A model generated the notes under the pieces. The model did no database searches. It was not told where the DNA came from and saw only the letters and a list, made by a program, of their open reading frames with translations. Both the position numbers and the translations under genes were made by a program. Below are positions 1-7,055 of a DNA stretch of 13,108 nucleotides, piece by piece. The DNA comes from Chitinophaga pinensis (GTDB taxonomy: Bacteria > Bacteroidota > Bacteroidia > Flavobacteriales_D > Crocinitomicaceae), in contig CAMBRH010000070.1 of assembly GCA_945870115.1 (NCBI GenBank), positions 1-13,108 on the forward strand. Direction: 5' to 3'. Position 1 is the stretch's first letter; each line of letters begins with the position of its first letter.

Positions 1-1079
1 TATTGAGCTGAAATTTTAAAGGAACTTAGCCTAAATTCCTCACTACTTCTCATGTCTGAAAATCCAATTATGTCGGCTTGTTCATTAAGTTCACCAATGT
101 AAATACTGGTATGACCAATAGGTGAAACTTGATTATTACTCAATTTTACTGTGTCTGCAAAACTACCAGCAAAAAAAACCATGTTTTGGTAAAAATCTAT
201 ATCTGTAATACTGCGAATACCATCATCAAAAAATTTTGTTTCAAGAACATCTCCGAATTCGTTTAAAGTTGCGACAAAACATTGACTGTTGAATTTGCTT
301 TGCTGTTGATCTTTTAAAACTCCATCAACAAATAATAAATCACCACAAACATTTCCAGAAATATAAATTGTATTTGGGCAAGAATTACAATTTGATTTAA
401 TTTTTAAAACTTCATTTGTTAAGATATAATCTGAGTAATAATGATGTGACCACAATATATCTCCTACCGAATTTAATTTAGCAATTGCAGCAGCATAACT
501 TGAATTTTGTGAGTAAATATTTCCGTTTATAGATAAAGAATCGATAAAAAGTATCGAAGTATAAATGTTCTCATTATTATCTAAAATTAAACGATTTATA
601 TAAGTTGAGTTACTTGATGGAAATGTTTTCAACCATTTAAGATTAAAATTTTGATCAACTTTAAGAATTATATTGCTCCAATTTGTTGACGAAGTAATTG
701 AATCTCCATTTAGTAAAAAGTTTTCTTTGAAGTTTAGACCTAAAATAATATCACCATTGTCACAAACTTTAATGTCACCAAATGTAAAACTTTCGCTTCC
801 ACCAAAATTTTTCACAAAAAGTTTTTCACCGATAGAATTTTGTTTTATTAAAAAATAATGACCTAAACTTTCATTCACATTTTCTCCTAAACAATTTGCA
901 GAGTTTTCAAAACTTCCAAGAGTATATATGTTTCCAATATTATCATTACAGATAGAATAAATATGGTCAATATATCCATCTGTACAAACAACTTGTTGCC
1001 AATTCACAGATAACAAATCTTGAGTATAACACTTTGAAAATGTTACTACTAAACTTAAAATTAAACATTTCTTGTACAT
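1..1079 (-). CDS. Secreted beta-propeller-like repeat protein (N-terminal part, runs off the left edge)
   Basis: An uninterrupted reading frame covers 359 codons from an ATG at 1079 to the window edge; its C-terminus is missing. The start is firm because an in-frame TAA sits at 1085-1083, two codons upstream. Residues 1-20 look like an export signal: Lys at 3-4, then a hydrophobic core CLILSLVVTF. There is no good lipobox. The rest is built of about five units of 44-47 residues (roughly 50-93, 109-153, 170-214, 237-283, 299-345). Each has a pattern like hydrophobic-Y-x-S/G-G, then a variable stretch, then hydrophobic-K-L/V-x-x-x-G-x-x-x-W/F. Such units are typical of SBBP-like propeller proteins of Bacteroidota, which often end in a type IX secretion sorting domain. 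That end would lie outside the window, so type IX export is inference. No catalytic motif is visible and the function is unknown. A plus-strand frame at 673-858 is its shadow. Confidence 0.85.
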   Translation of the reverse strand, partial: MYKKCLILSLVVTFSKCYTQDLLSVNWQQVVCTDGYIDHIYSICNDNIGNIYTLGSFENSANCLGENVNESLGHYFLIKQNSIGEKLFVKNFGGSESFTFGDIKVCDNGDIILGLNFKENFLLNGDSITSSTNWSNIILKVDQNFNLKWLKTFPSSNSTYINRLILDNNENIYTSILFIDSLSINGNIYSQNSSYAAAIAKLNSVGDILWSHHYYSDYILTNEVLKIKSNCNSCPNTIYISGNVCGDLLFVDGVLKDQQQSKFNSQCFVATLNEFGDVLETKFFDDGIRSITDIDFYQNMVFFAGSFADTVKLSNNQVSPIGHTSIYIGELNEQADIIGFSDMRSSEEFRLSSFKISAQ

Positions 1080-1311
1080 ACTTTATTTTGTAAATTTAAC
1101 AGTGATAGTATTAATACATTTTCAACATTAAAAGAAGTTAACTTAATTTATTAGACGTAAAAAATTCTGTAAAAGTTATTCACAAGCTAAAATAAACATT
1201 TATTTTTAAAGCATGGTATTTAGAATTTGTCCTTGAATTTGAACCACAAGAAATAATTAAAATAATTAGTGTTAAAATAAAGATTACTTTTTCATTAGAA
1301 TAGAATTTCAT

Positions 1312-1343
1312 CAAATATAGGAAAAAAACAAACTCAAAAACAA
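1312..1343 (-). promoter_or_regulatory. Possible promoter for the secreted protein gene
   Basis: On the minus strand, TATATTTG (1319-1312) matches the Bacteroidota -7 element TAnnTTTG. A TTG at 1343-1341 lies 21 bases upstream, within the usual 17-23 spacing. The predicted leader to the ATG at 1079 would be about 225 bases. That is long, so a closer and less canonical promoter is also possible. Confidence 0.35.
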
Positions 1344-1436
1344 TTGTAGCAAAAAATGAATTCTTTGCAAGTATTGTTGGGGTTATCCAGTTCTAAAAAT
1401 TATAATTTTACGGTGAGTCATATGGTTCGACTTTTT

Positions 1437-1470
1437 TTTGAACTTTACTTTCATTTTTTTGTTACTTTTG
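1437..1470 (+). promoter_or_regulatory. Predicted promoter of the pirin gene
   Basis: TTTG at 1437-1440 and TACTTTTG at 1463-1470 match the -33 TTTG and -7 TAnnTTTG elements of Bacteroidota sigma-A promoters, with a 22-base spacer. Transcription would begin near 1475, giving a leader of about 13 bases before the ATG at 1488. The position supports 1488 rather than the in-frame ATG at 1356 as the real start. Confidence 0.55.
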
Positions 1471-1487
1471 AAATAAAAATTAACACA

Positions 1488-2633
1488 ATGAGTAATAACA
1501 TTCAAAGAAGAGGTTTTTTAGGGCGATTATCATTGGCTTTTGCTTCTGTTGTAGCAACTCCATTGACAAATTTAGCGAATTCTTCAAGCCCAGATAAAAC
1601 TGATAAAGAAAAAGATATGAATCCAATTATAAAAATTAAAGCATTAGGTTTTCAGTGGGAAACGCAAGATCCATTTTTGTTTTGTGTGCATCACGAAGAT
1701 AAATTCCCCAAAGGAAATGAAGTGATGGGACCAGATAAAAGCAATTTTCAAGGGCGACACATGGGTGAAGATTTCATCATCAAAGATGGTTTTAGAATGT
1801 ATCATGGGAAATCTGTTCCTGGTTTTCCTGGTCATCCACATCGGGGATTTGAAACAATAACTGTGGTGCGCCAAGGAATTGTGGATCACGCAGATTCATT
1901 GGGTGCAGCTGGTCGTTATGGAGACGGTGATGTGCAGTGGATGACTGCCGGAAAAGGAGTTCAACATTCGGAAATGTTTCCTTTGATTCATGAAGACAAA
2001 GAAAACCCAATGGAATTGTTTCAGATTTGGTTAAACTTACCAAAGAAAGACAAAATGGTTGAACCGCATTTTAAAATGTTATGGAGAGATAGCATTCCAA
2101 ATTATGAATTTAATGATTCAGCAAATAAAAGTACAAAAGTTGAAATTATTGTGGGGAAATTAGCTGAATTTATTGCTCCAACTCCTCCACCAAATTCTTG
2201 GGCAGCAAATCCAACAAATGAAGTGTCAATTTTGAACATCAAAATGGAATCGGGAGCAACTTGGACTTTACCAAAAGCTTCAGAAGGAATCAATCGCACA
2301 CTTTATTTTTACGAAGGAACGAGTTTAATTTTAGCAAATCAACAAATTAAACCATATTCTGCAATTGAATTAAAGTCAAATTTTGATATCGAACTAAAAG
2401 CTGGTGAGCAAGCAGTAAGTATTTTGATGTTACAAGGTAAACCAATTTCAGAACAAGTCATTCAATATGGCCCATTTGTGATGAACACAAAAGAAGAAAT
2501 CAATCAAGCATTTGAAGATTATCATGAAACTCAATTTGGTGGATGGCCATGGCCGAAATTTGACCAAGTGCACGATAGAAATAGAGGTCGATTTGCGAAA
2601 CATGCCGATGGAACATTAGAAGAAAAGGTTTAG
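1488..2633 (+). CDS. Pirin-family cupin protein with a predicted Tat signal
   Basis: A 381-residue protein. Residues 6-12 read QRRGFLG, followed by a mildly hydrophobic stretch up to about residue 30 and a polar Ser/Asp/Lys linker: a twin-arginine signal layout. The pirin domain follows from about residue 44. Its metal-site motif HPHRGFET (His116, His118) and the later GVQHSEM (His160, Glu162) give the three-His/one-Glu set that binds iron in pirins. The C-terminal half carries the second cupin-like domain and ends in a Trp/Pro-rich GGWPWP segment. Some pirins are quercetin dioxygenases, others redox-linked regulators; the substrate here is unknown. I chose ATG 1488 because it gives the signal at the N-terminus and sits just behind a promoter match. 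An internal ATG at 1617 (Met44) would give a cytosolic pirin of ordinary layout and cannot be excluded. The gene is monocistronic and convergent with the ATPase gene. Confidence 0.88.
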   Translation: MSNNIQRRGFLGRLSLAFASVVATPLTNLANSSSPDKTDKEKDMNPIIKIKALGFQWETQDPFLFCVHHEDKFPKGNEVMGPDKSNFQGRHMGEDFIIKDGFRMYHGKSVPGFPGHPHRGFETITVVRQGIVDHADSLGAAGRYGDGDVQWMTAGKGVQHSEMFPLIHEDKENPMELFQIWLNLPKKDKMVEPHFKMLWRDSIPNYEFNDSANKSTKVEIIVGKLAEFIAPTPPPNSWAANPTNEVSILNIKMESGATWTLPKASEGINRTLYFYEGTSLILANQQIKPYSAIELKSNFDIELKAGEQAVSILMLQGKPISEQVIQYGPFVMNTKEEINQAFEDYHETQFGGWPWPKFDQVHDRNRGRFAKHADGTLEEKV

Positions 2634-2641
2634 AAAGTGAA

Positions 2642-2671
2642 ATTTAAAGTTGTACTTTTTCTGCTTTAAAT
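2642..2671. terminator. AT-rich hairpin between convergent genes, possible terminator
   Basis: A perfect 8-base inverted repeat, ATTTAAAG (2642-2649) and CTTTAAAT (2664-2671), with a 14-base loop, starts 9 bases after the pirin stop codon. The stem has only one G-C pair and no clean T-run follows, so it would be a weak terminator. The remaining bases to 2735 contain T-rich tracts but no stronger hairpin. Confidence 0.3.
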
Positions 2672-2735
2672 ACACAAGTTAATTAGTCAAAATTAAATTG
2701 CTTTTAGTTTAAGATTTTTTTCGAAGAAATAATTT

Positions 2736-5207
2736 TTACATTTCAAAACACATTACAGAAATAAATCCAACTCCGATGCACAAGAATAGTTGAAGAAGTG
2801 AAATTGATTCGAATTCAAAAAAAGTTCTCATCGGTTTGACAAGTAGGAAGAGTGCTAAAATCAAACTAGTAATAGAAATGATTATTAAAACTAAATTATT
2901 TTTATACTTCAAAGTTGTAAATATGGAATAATAAAAAGAACGATTTACCAATGTCAGAAAAATATTCGCAAAAATAAGTGTAGAAAAAACCATTGTTCTA
3001 GTCAAAGCTTCGTTGTAAGAATTTTGAACAGCATATTGATAAATAAACAAAGTTCCTAAAGTAATTACCAATCCTTGAATGATACTGATTGTCAGTTCAC
3101 TCCAGTTAAAGAAAGTTTTGGTAAAAGTCCTTGGTTTGATGTTCATTGTATTTTTTTCCATTGGTTCATTTTCATATATTATAGAACACGTTGGTCCCAT
3201 GATAATTTCTAAAAATATGACATGAATCGGAGAAAATATCGAAGGATAAATCCAGCCCAAAGCAAGTGGAATAAAAACGGTTAATATAATTGGAATGTGA
3301 ATGGAAATGATGTAACTAATTGCTTTTTTGAGATTTGCATAAATTTTTCGACCCGTTGCAACCGCATCAACCATTTTGGATAAATCGTCATCGATCAAAA
3401 TGAGAGAAGCGGCATTTTTTGCAATTTCAGAACCTCTTTTTCCCATCGCAATTCCGATGTGTGCCGACTTCAAAGCTGGACCATCATTTACTCCATCACC
3501 TGTCATGGCAACGATTTGCTTTTGAGCCTTTAAGGCATTTATTATTCTCAATTTTGCTTCTGGGAACATTCGTGTAAAAATTGCTGTTTCCGTTACTGTT
3601 TTTTGTAAATCTTTGTCATTTAAAAGCATTAATTCATCTCCATTTATGGATTTATCAAAGCCTTTGAAACCAATTTGTTTGGCAATTGAAATTGTTGTTT
3701 CTGCATTATCACCCGTAATAATTTTTACTGAAATTCCAGCTTTGTAAAAATTTTCAAAAACTTCTTGAATATTTTTTTTGGGAGGATCATAAAAAGCAAT
3801 TAATCCGACAAAATTAAATTTCAATTCTTGTTGGGTTTCAGGAAAGGTATCGCCGTCAAATAAAGATTCACCAACACCTAAAACACGAAATCCTTCTAAA
3901 GCTAAATTATGAATTGCTTCTTGAATTTGCTTTTTTTGTTTTTCATCTAAGTTTGATACTTCAATTAGTGCTTCCGGAGCACCTTTTGCTGCGATAATTT
4001 TTTGACCGTTTTTATTTTGAAAAACGTGGGTCATCATTGGAGGTTTTCCATCCAAGGGGTATTCATGAATCATTTTGAAATTTGGCCTTTCATCAGTTTT
4101 TGTTTTTTCGGCGTAAAAAGTGTGTATGGCATTTTCCATCGGATCAAATGGGAGAACCTCACTAGACCACATAGAAAGGTTTAAAAGTTGTGTTTCATCT
4201 TCTGATAATGAAACTTTTAAGTCTGAAAATGAATTATTTTTTAACACATAAAATTTGGCCAAACTCATTTTGTTTTCAGTAATAGTTCCCGTTTTATCGG
4301 TGCAAATAACTGTTGCGCTTCCTAATGTTTCAACAGTTTTCATTTGCTTAACAACAATTCCAAGTTTGATTAATCGCCAAGCGCCTAAAGCCATAAAAGT
4401 TGTGAATGCGACAGGAATTTCTTCTGGCAAAATGCTCATCGCCAAGGTCAATGATTTTAATAAACTATCTAAAAAATTATGAGATTGCAAAAAATTAATT
4501 AGCCAAACAACAATAAATATTATAGCTCCAGCTAAAACCATTTTAGTAACAAAACTTTTAATTTGCAATTCTAATGGTGTTTTCTCTTCAACAATGTCTT
4601 CTAAACTTTTGCCAATTTTACCTAGTTTTGTATTTTTACCAATGGCACTAATTTCTGCAATAACCATACCTTTTTCAACTAAAGTTCCATGAAAAATTTG
4701 ACTGTCATCACTATCTTTGTTTTTTGAGATGGAAAATGATTCACCCGTTAAAATGGATTCATTCACTGAAAAATCGTTTGAGTGAATTATTTTTGCATCT
4801 GCTGAAATTAAAGAACCTTCTTCGACCAATAAAAAATCACCAATAACAAGCTCTTCACTTTTTAAACTTACAATTTCATTGTCTCGAATGACCTTGCAGA
4901 AATTTTGAGTGTATTTTTTTAATTTTTCAAGCGCATTTTTACTTCTGGAATTTTGATATAATGAAATAGTTGAAATTAATAAAATAGCTGAACTTAAAAA
5001 AATCCCATCACCATGTTTACCGCTGATAAAATAAATTATCGCTGCAACTAGCAAAATCAAAACCATTGGTTCCTTTACAATTTCTAAAATTGATTGAAAA
5101 AATAGATTCTCCTTTTTTAGTTGGATTTTGTTTTCGCCAAACTTTTTTCTGGACTCAAGTACTTTTTCTTTAGTTAATCCTTCAATTTTGAAAGTATTCT
5201 GATTCAT
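2736..5207 (-). CDS. P-type cation-transporting ATPase (P2-like)
   Basis: An 823-residue integral membrane pump. In order from the ATG at 5207 it shows: a cation-ATPase N-terminal segment (about 8-45); TM1-2 (about 45-85); the actuator-domain TGES (154-157); TM3-4 with PEEIP (261-265); the phosphorylation motif DKTGT with Asp304; the nucleotide-binding KGAPE (408-412); DPPK (474-477); TGDN (498-501); the hinge TGDGVND (569-575); and six C-terminal TM segments (about 628-821). All catalytic motifs are intact. There are no heavy-metal-binding domains and no CPC motif, so it is not a P1B pump. TM4 and TM6 differ from SERCA-type calcium pumps (PEEIP for PEGLP; MGPTCS in TM6), so the transported ion is not assignable. 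The frame extends upstream to an ATG at 5246, but that would overlap the predicted -7 element. The gene stands alone, divergent from the pyrimidine cluster, with no evident functional link to it. Confidence 0.93.
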   Translation of the reverse strand: MNQNTFKIEGLTKEKVLESRKKFGENKIQLKKENLFFQSILEIVKEPMVLILLVAAIIYFISGKHGDGIFLSSAILLISTISLYQNSRSKNALEKLKKYTQNFCKVIRDNEIVSLKSEELVIGDFLLVEEGSLISADAKIIHSNDFSVNESILTGESFSISKNKDSDDSQIFHGTLVEKGMVIAEISAIGKNTKLGKIGKSLEDIVEEKTPLELQIKSFVTKMVLAGAIIFIVVWLINFLQSHNFLDSLLKSLTLAMSILPEEIPVAFTTFMALGAWRLIKLGIVVKQMKTVETLGSATVICTDKTGTITENKMSLAKFYVLKNNSFSDLKVSLSEDETQLLNLSMWSSEVLPFDPMENAIHTFYAEKTKTDERPNFKMIHEYPLDGKPPMMTHVFQNKNGQKIIAAKGAPEALIEVSNLDEKQKKQIQEAIHNLALEGFRVLGVGESLFDGDTFPETQQELKFNFVGLIAFYDPPKKNIQEVFENFYKAGISVKIITGDNAETTISIAKQIGFKGFDKSINGDELMLLNDKDLQKTVTETAIFTRMFPEAKLRIINALKAQKQIVAMTGDGVNDGPALKSAHIGIAMGKRGSEIAKNAASLILIDDDLSKMVDAVATGRKIYANLKKAISYIISIHIPIILTVFIPLALGWIYPSIFSPIHVIFLEIIMGPTCSIIYENEPMEKNTMNIKPRTFTKTFFNWSELTISIIQGLVITLGTLFIYQYAVQNSYNEALTRTMVFSTLIFANIFLTLVNRSFYYSIFTTLKYKNNLVLIIISITSLILALFLLVKPMRTFFEFESISLLQLFLCIGVGFISVMCFEM

Positions 5208-5243
5208 AATGAGAAAAATTTTAATTAAAAACCTGCATTCATA

Positions 5244-5251
5244 CAAAGTTA
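5244..5251 (-). promoter_or_regulatory. Probable -7 element of the ATPase gene
   Basis: On the minus strand the sequence reads TAACTTTG, matching TAnnTTTG, about 37 bases before the ATG at 5207. I see no good TTG at the expected -33 position. The position argues for translation from 5207 rather than 5246. Confidence 0.4.
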
Positions 5252-5301
5252 GCTTTAAATTGTTCTAAAAACATCATTTGAAATTATTTTGTAATTAAAA
5301 C

Positions 5302-5357
5302 AAATCGATTTAGGAAAAAAAATACTTTTACTAAACCGATTAACGGTATTTTTTTTT
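5302..5357. promoter_or_regulatory. Inverted repeats upstream of the mmsA promoter (possible operator)
   Basis: Arms 5303-5313 (AATCGATTTAG) and 5331-5341 (CTAAACCGATT) are inverted copies matching at 10 of 11 positions around a 17-base centre. The left arm includes the perfect palindrome AAATCGATTT (5302-5311). Overlapping the right arm, ACCG (5335-5338) and CGGT (5344-5347) form a short stem followed by a T-run at 5349-5357. The block ends 9 bases upstream of the predicted -33 element of mmsA. A regulator-binding site is the simplest reading. A terminator-like reading of the last part is possible, but no plus-strand transcript is evident upstream. Confidence 0.35.
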
Positions 5358-5366
5358 CTACAAAGC

Positions 5367-5397
5367 TTGGTTTTGTTTCTTTTAATTCATATATTTG
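5367..5397 (+). promoter_or_regulatory. Predicted promoter of the pyrimidine catabolic cluster
   Basis: TTG at 5367-5369 and TATATTTG at 5390-5397 match the Bacteroidota -33/-7 elements with a 20-base spacer. Transcription would start near 5404, leaving a leader of about 60 bases before the mmsA ATG at 5466. I found no equally good match in the junctions between the later genes of the cluster, which favours one main promoter here. Confidence 0.55.
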
Positions 5398-5402
5398 CTA
5401 AA

Positions 5403-5439
5403 GACTATTTTGAGTGGCTTTCTCAAAAATAGTGTAGTC
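5403..5439 (+). promoter_or_regulatory. Stem-loop at the predicted 5' end of the mmsA transcript
   Basis: TTTTGAG (5408-5414) pairs with CTCAAAA (5422-5428) across a 7-base loop. After one bulged A at 5429, ACTA (5404-5407) pairs with TAGT (5430-5433). A second copy of the lower arm, TAGTC (5435-5439), could pair instead with GACTA (5403-5407). The structure begins almost at the predicted transcription start. It could protect the mRNA 5' end or be an operator overlapping +1. No T-run follows, so it is not a normal terminator. Confidence 0.4.
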
Positions 5440-5465
5440 AAACTATAAAATTGCAATAAATAAAT

Positions 5466-6932
5466 ATGGAAACAACAGCAAAACAACCGCAAGTGAAAAA
5501 TTACATTAACGGTAAATTTGAAAGAAATGGGCAGTCATCAATGGATGTAATAAATCCTGCCGATGGGGAAGTAATTTCCACTTTACCAATGTCAAGTTAC
5601 AACGATGTAGATTTAGCTGTTCAAGCAGCCAAAGCAGCTTATCCAGCATGGTCAGGATTAACATTCAAAGAAAGAGTTCAAATATTTTTCCGATATAGAA
5701 ATTTACTAGAAGTCAATATGGACGAATTGACGAAATTGGTTCAACTTGAAAATGGTAAAACCTACGGAGAATCTAAAGCTGAGGTTGAAAAGAGTATGGA
5801 GTTATGCGAATTTGCAGTTTCAATGCCACAAATCATTCAAAATGAAGTACAAGAAGTTAGTAAAGGTGTTGAATGTCGCATTGAAAGAAAACCATTAGGT
5901 GTTGTTGCTTCAATTGCACCGTTTAATTTTCCAAACATGGTTCCTCATTGGAGTATGCCTAATGCATTGGTTCTAGGAAATACAATGATAATGAAGCCTT
6001 CTGAACTTGTTCCTTTAAGTGTAATGAGAATGGCTGAATTATTAAAAGAAGCTGGTTTGCCTGATGGAGTTTTTAATATTGTTAATGGTGGAAAAGATGT
6101 TGTTGAAGCAATTTGTGATCATCCAGATATTAAAGCAGTAAGTTTTGTTGGATCAACGAAAGTTGCGAAATTAGTGTATCAAAGAGCTACTTATAATTTA
6201 AAAAGGTGTGTCGCTTTAGGAGGTGCAAAAAATCATTTAATTGTTTTACCAGATGCAAATGTCGAAATGACCGCTTCAAATGTTGTGGCTTCAATGTCGG
6301 GTTGTGCGGGTCAACGATGTATGGCAGCATCAGTTATGGTTGGTGTTGATAAAATTCAAACAATTATTGATCAAATGGTTGTTGACGCAAAAACAATTAT
6401 TCCTGGAGTTAATTTAGGTCCTGTTATTAGTAAAGAAGCAAAGGAACGAATTGAAAATTACATTTCTGCTGCCGAAAAAGCTGGAGCAAAAATACTTTTA
6501 GACGGAAGAGGTGCTGTTGTTGCTGGTAAAGAGGACGGTTTTTATGTCGGACCAACGATTATTGATTACGTTACAACTGATATGAGTGTTGCAACAGAAG
6601 AAATTTTTGGACCTGTAATTTCAATTATTCGTGCTAAAAATTTAGATGAAGCAATTGAAATTGAAAATAGTTCAAATTATGGAAATGCTGCTGCTGTTTT
6701 CACTCAAAGTGGTGCTTTGGCAAAACAAGTAATTGACCGCGCAAGTGCAGGAATGATAGGAGTAAATATTGGAGTTCCTGTGCCAAGAGAGCCTTTTTCT
6801 TTTGGTGGATGGAATGAATCAAAATTTGGAGTTGCCGATATTACGGGCAGAAGTTCAATAGAATTTTGGACCCAAAATAAAAAGACGACTATTAAATGGA
6901 ACGCTGAAGCCAAAACAAATTGGATGAGCTAG
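5466..6932 (+). CDS. mmsA: CoA-acylating malonate/methylmalonate-semialdehyde dehydrogenase
   Basis: A 488-residue NAD-dependent aldehyde dehydrogenase of MmsA/IolA length. It shows APFNFP (151-156), KPSE (177-180), the nucleotide-fold FVGST (227-231), the subfamily signature GAKNH (253-257), the nucleophile region GQRCMA with Cys285, and EEIFGPV (378-384). The GAKNH region replaces the general-base glutamate of hydrolytic aldehyde dehydrogenases, as expected for enzymes that transfer the acyl group to CoA. In this setting the likely reaction is malonate semialdehyde + CoA + NAD to acetyl-CoA + CO2 + NADH, the last step of beta-alanine breakdown. Of the two arginines reported to matter for substrate binding in the Bacillus subtilis enzyme, one is present (Arg284, next to Cys285). 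By remembered alignment the other is Lys109 here. It is the first gene of the cluster, 123 bases before the aminotransferase that would feed it. A role in valine or inositol breakdown is possible, but the context favours pyrimidines. Confidence 0.9.
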   Translation: METTAKQPQVKNYINGKFERNGQSSMDVINPADGEVISTLPMSSYNDVDLAVQAAKAAYPAWSGLTFKERVQIFFRYRNLLEVNMDELTKLVQLENGKTYGESKAEVEKSMELCEFAVSMPQIIQNEVQEVSKGVECRIERKPLGVVASIAPFNFPNMVPHWSMPNALVLGNTMIMKPSELVPLSVMRMAELLKEAGLPDGVFNIVNGGKDVVEAICDHPDIKAVSFVGSTKVAKLVYQRATYNLKRCVALGGAKNHLIVLPDANVEMTASNVVASMSGCAGQRCMAASVMVGVDKIQTIIDQMVVDAKTIIPGVNLGPVISKEAKERIENYISAAEKAGAKILLDGRGAVVAGKEDGFYVGPTIIDYVTTDMSVATEEIFGPVISIIRAKNLDEAIEIENSSNYGNAAAVFTQSGALAKQVIDRASAGMIGVNIGVPVPREPFSFGGWNESKFGVADITGRSSIEFWTQNKKTTIKWNAEAKTNWMS

Positions 6933-6955
6933 GATAAAAATTAATTACAAATTAA

Positions 6956-7049
6956 CAGATTGCAGATTACAGATTGCTCCGCATCAAAGAAAATTATCTT
7001 TAACTCAAAGTAATCTGTAATCTTTCAATCTGCAATCTTTCAATCAATC
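6956..7049. repeat. Inverted heptamer-repeat array between mmsA and the aminotransferase gene
   Basis: The left side has three tandem heptamers, CAGATTG, CAGATTA and CAGATTG (6956-6976). The right side has the complementary family: TAATCTG, TAATCTT, T, CAATCTG, CAATCTT, T, then CAATCAATC (7011-7049). The right side is therefore two copies of a 15-base unit (7+8) differing at two positions. AGATTGCAGATT (6957-6968) is perfectly complementary to 7027-7038, and AGATTACAGATT (6964-6975) to 7012-7023, so two registers of a long hairpin are possible around an AT-rich loop. The array ends 6 bases before the next ATG. Its function is unknown. Confidence 0.8.
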
Positions 7050-7055
7050 AAAAAA

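Larger units (their letters stand above)
1080..1487. other. Gene-free intergenic region between divergent genes
   Basis: This 408-base, very AT-rich stretch separates the divergent secreted protein and pirin genes. It holds one convincing promoter match for the pirin gene and one weaker minus-strand match, listed separately. No tRNA, rRNA or mobile-element signature is visible. The plus-strand frame is open from an ATG at 1356, but the 44 residues it would add to the pirin are rich in Phe and Leu, show no recognisable pirin sequence, and contain the promoter. Confidence 0.6.

Noticed and set aside
673..858. Plus-strand 61-codon frame
   Set aside because: It is antisense to the continuous secreted-protein frame, is low in complexity and has no start context of its own.
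1356..1487. Forty-four-residue N-terminal extension of the pirin frame
   Set aside because: It is Phe/Leu-rich without pirin similarity, would bury the twin-arginine signal, and contains a good TTTG/TACTTTTG promoter.
2710..2735. T-rich TTCGAA hairpin as terminator of the ATPase gene
   Set aside because: The pairing is short, includes a G-T wobble, and has almost no GC content.
5208..5246. Upstream ATG for the P-type ATPase
   Set aside because: The extra 13 residues show no family similarity, and this start would overlap the TAACTTTG -7 element at 5244-5251.
5335..5357. Intrinsic terminator (ACCG/CGGT stem with T-run)
   Set aside because: The stem has only four pairs and no plus-strand gene lies upstream; kept only as part of the inverted-repeat cluster.
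6956..7049. CRISPR or insertion-sequence end reading of the repeat array
   Set aside because: Units are 7-8 bases with no unique spacers, and no transposase or target-site duplication is seen.
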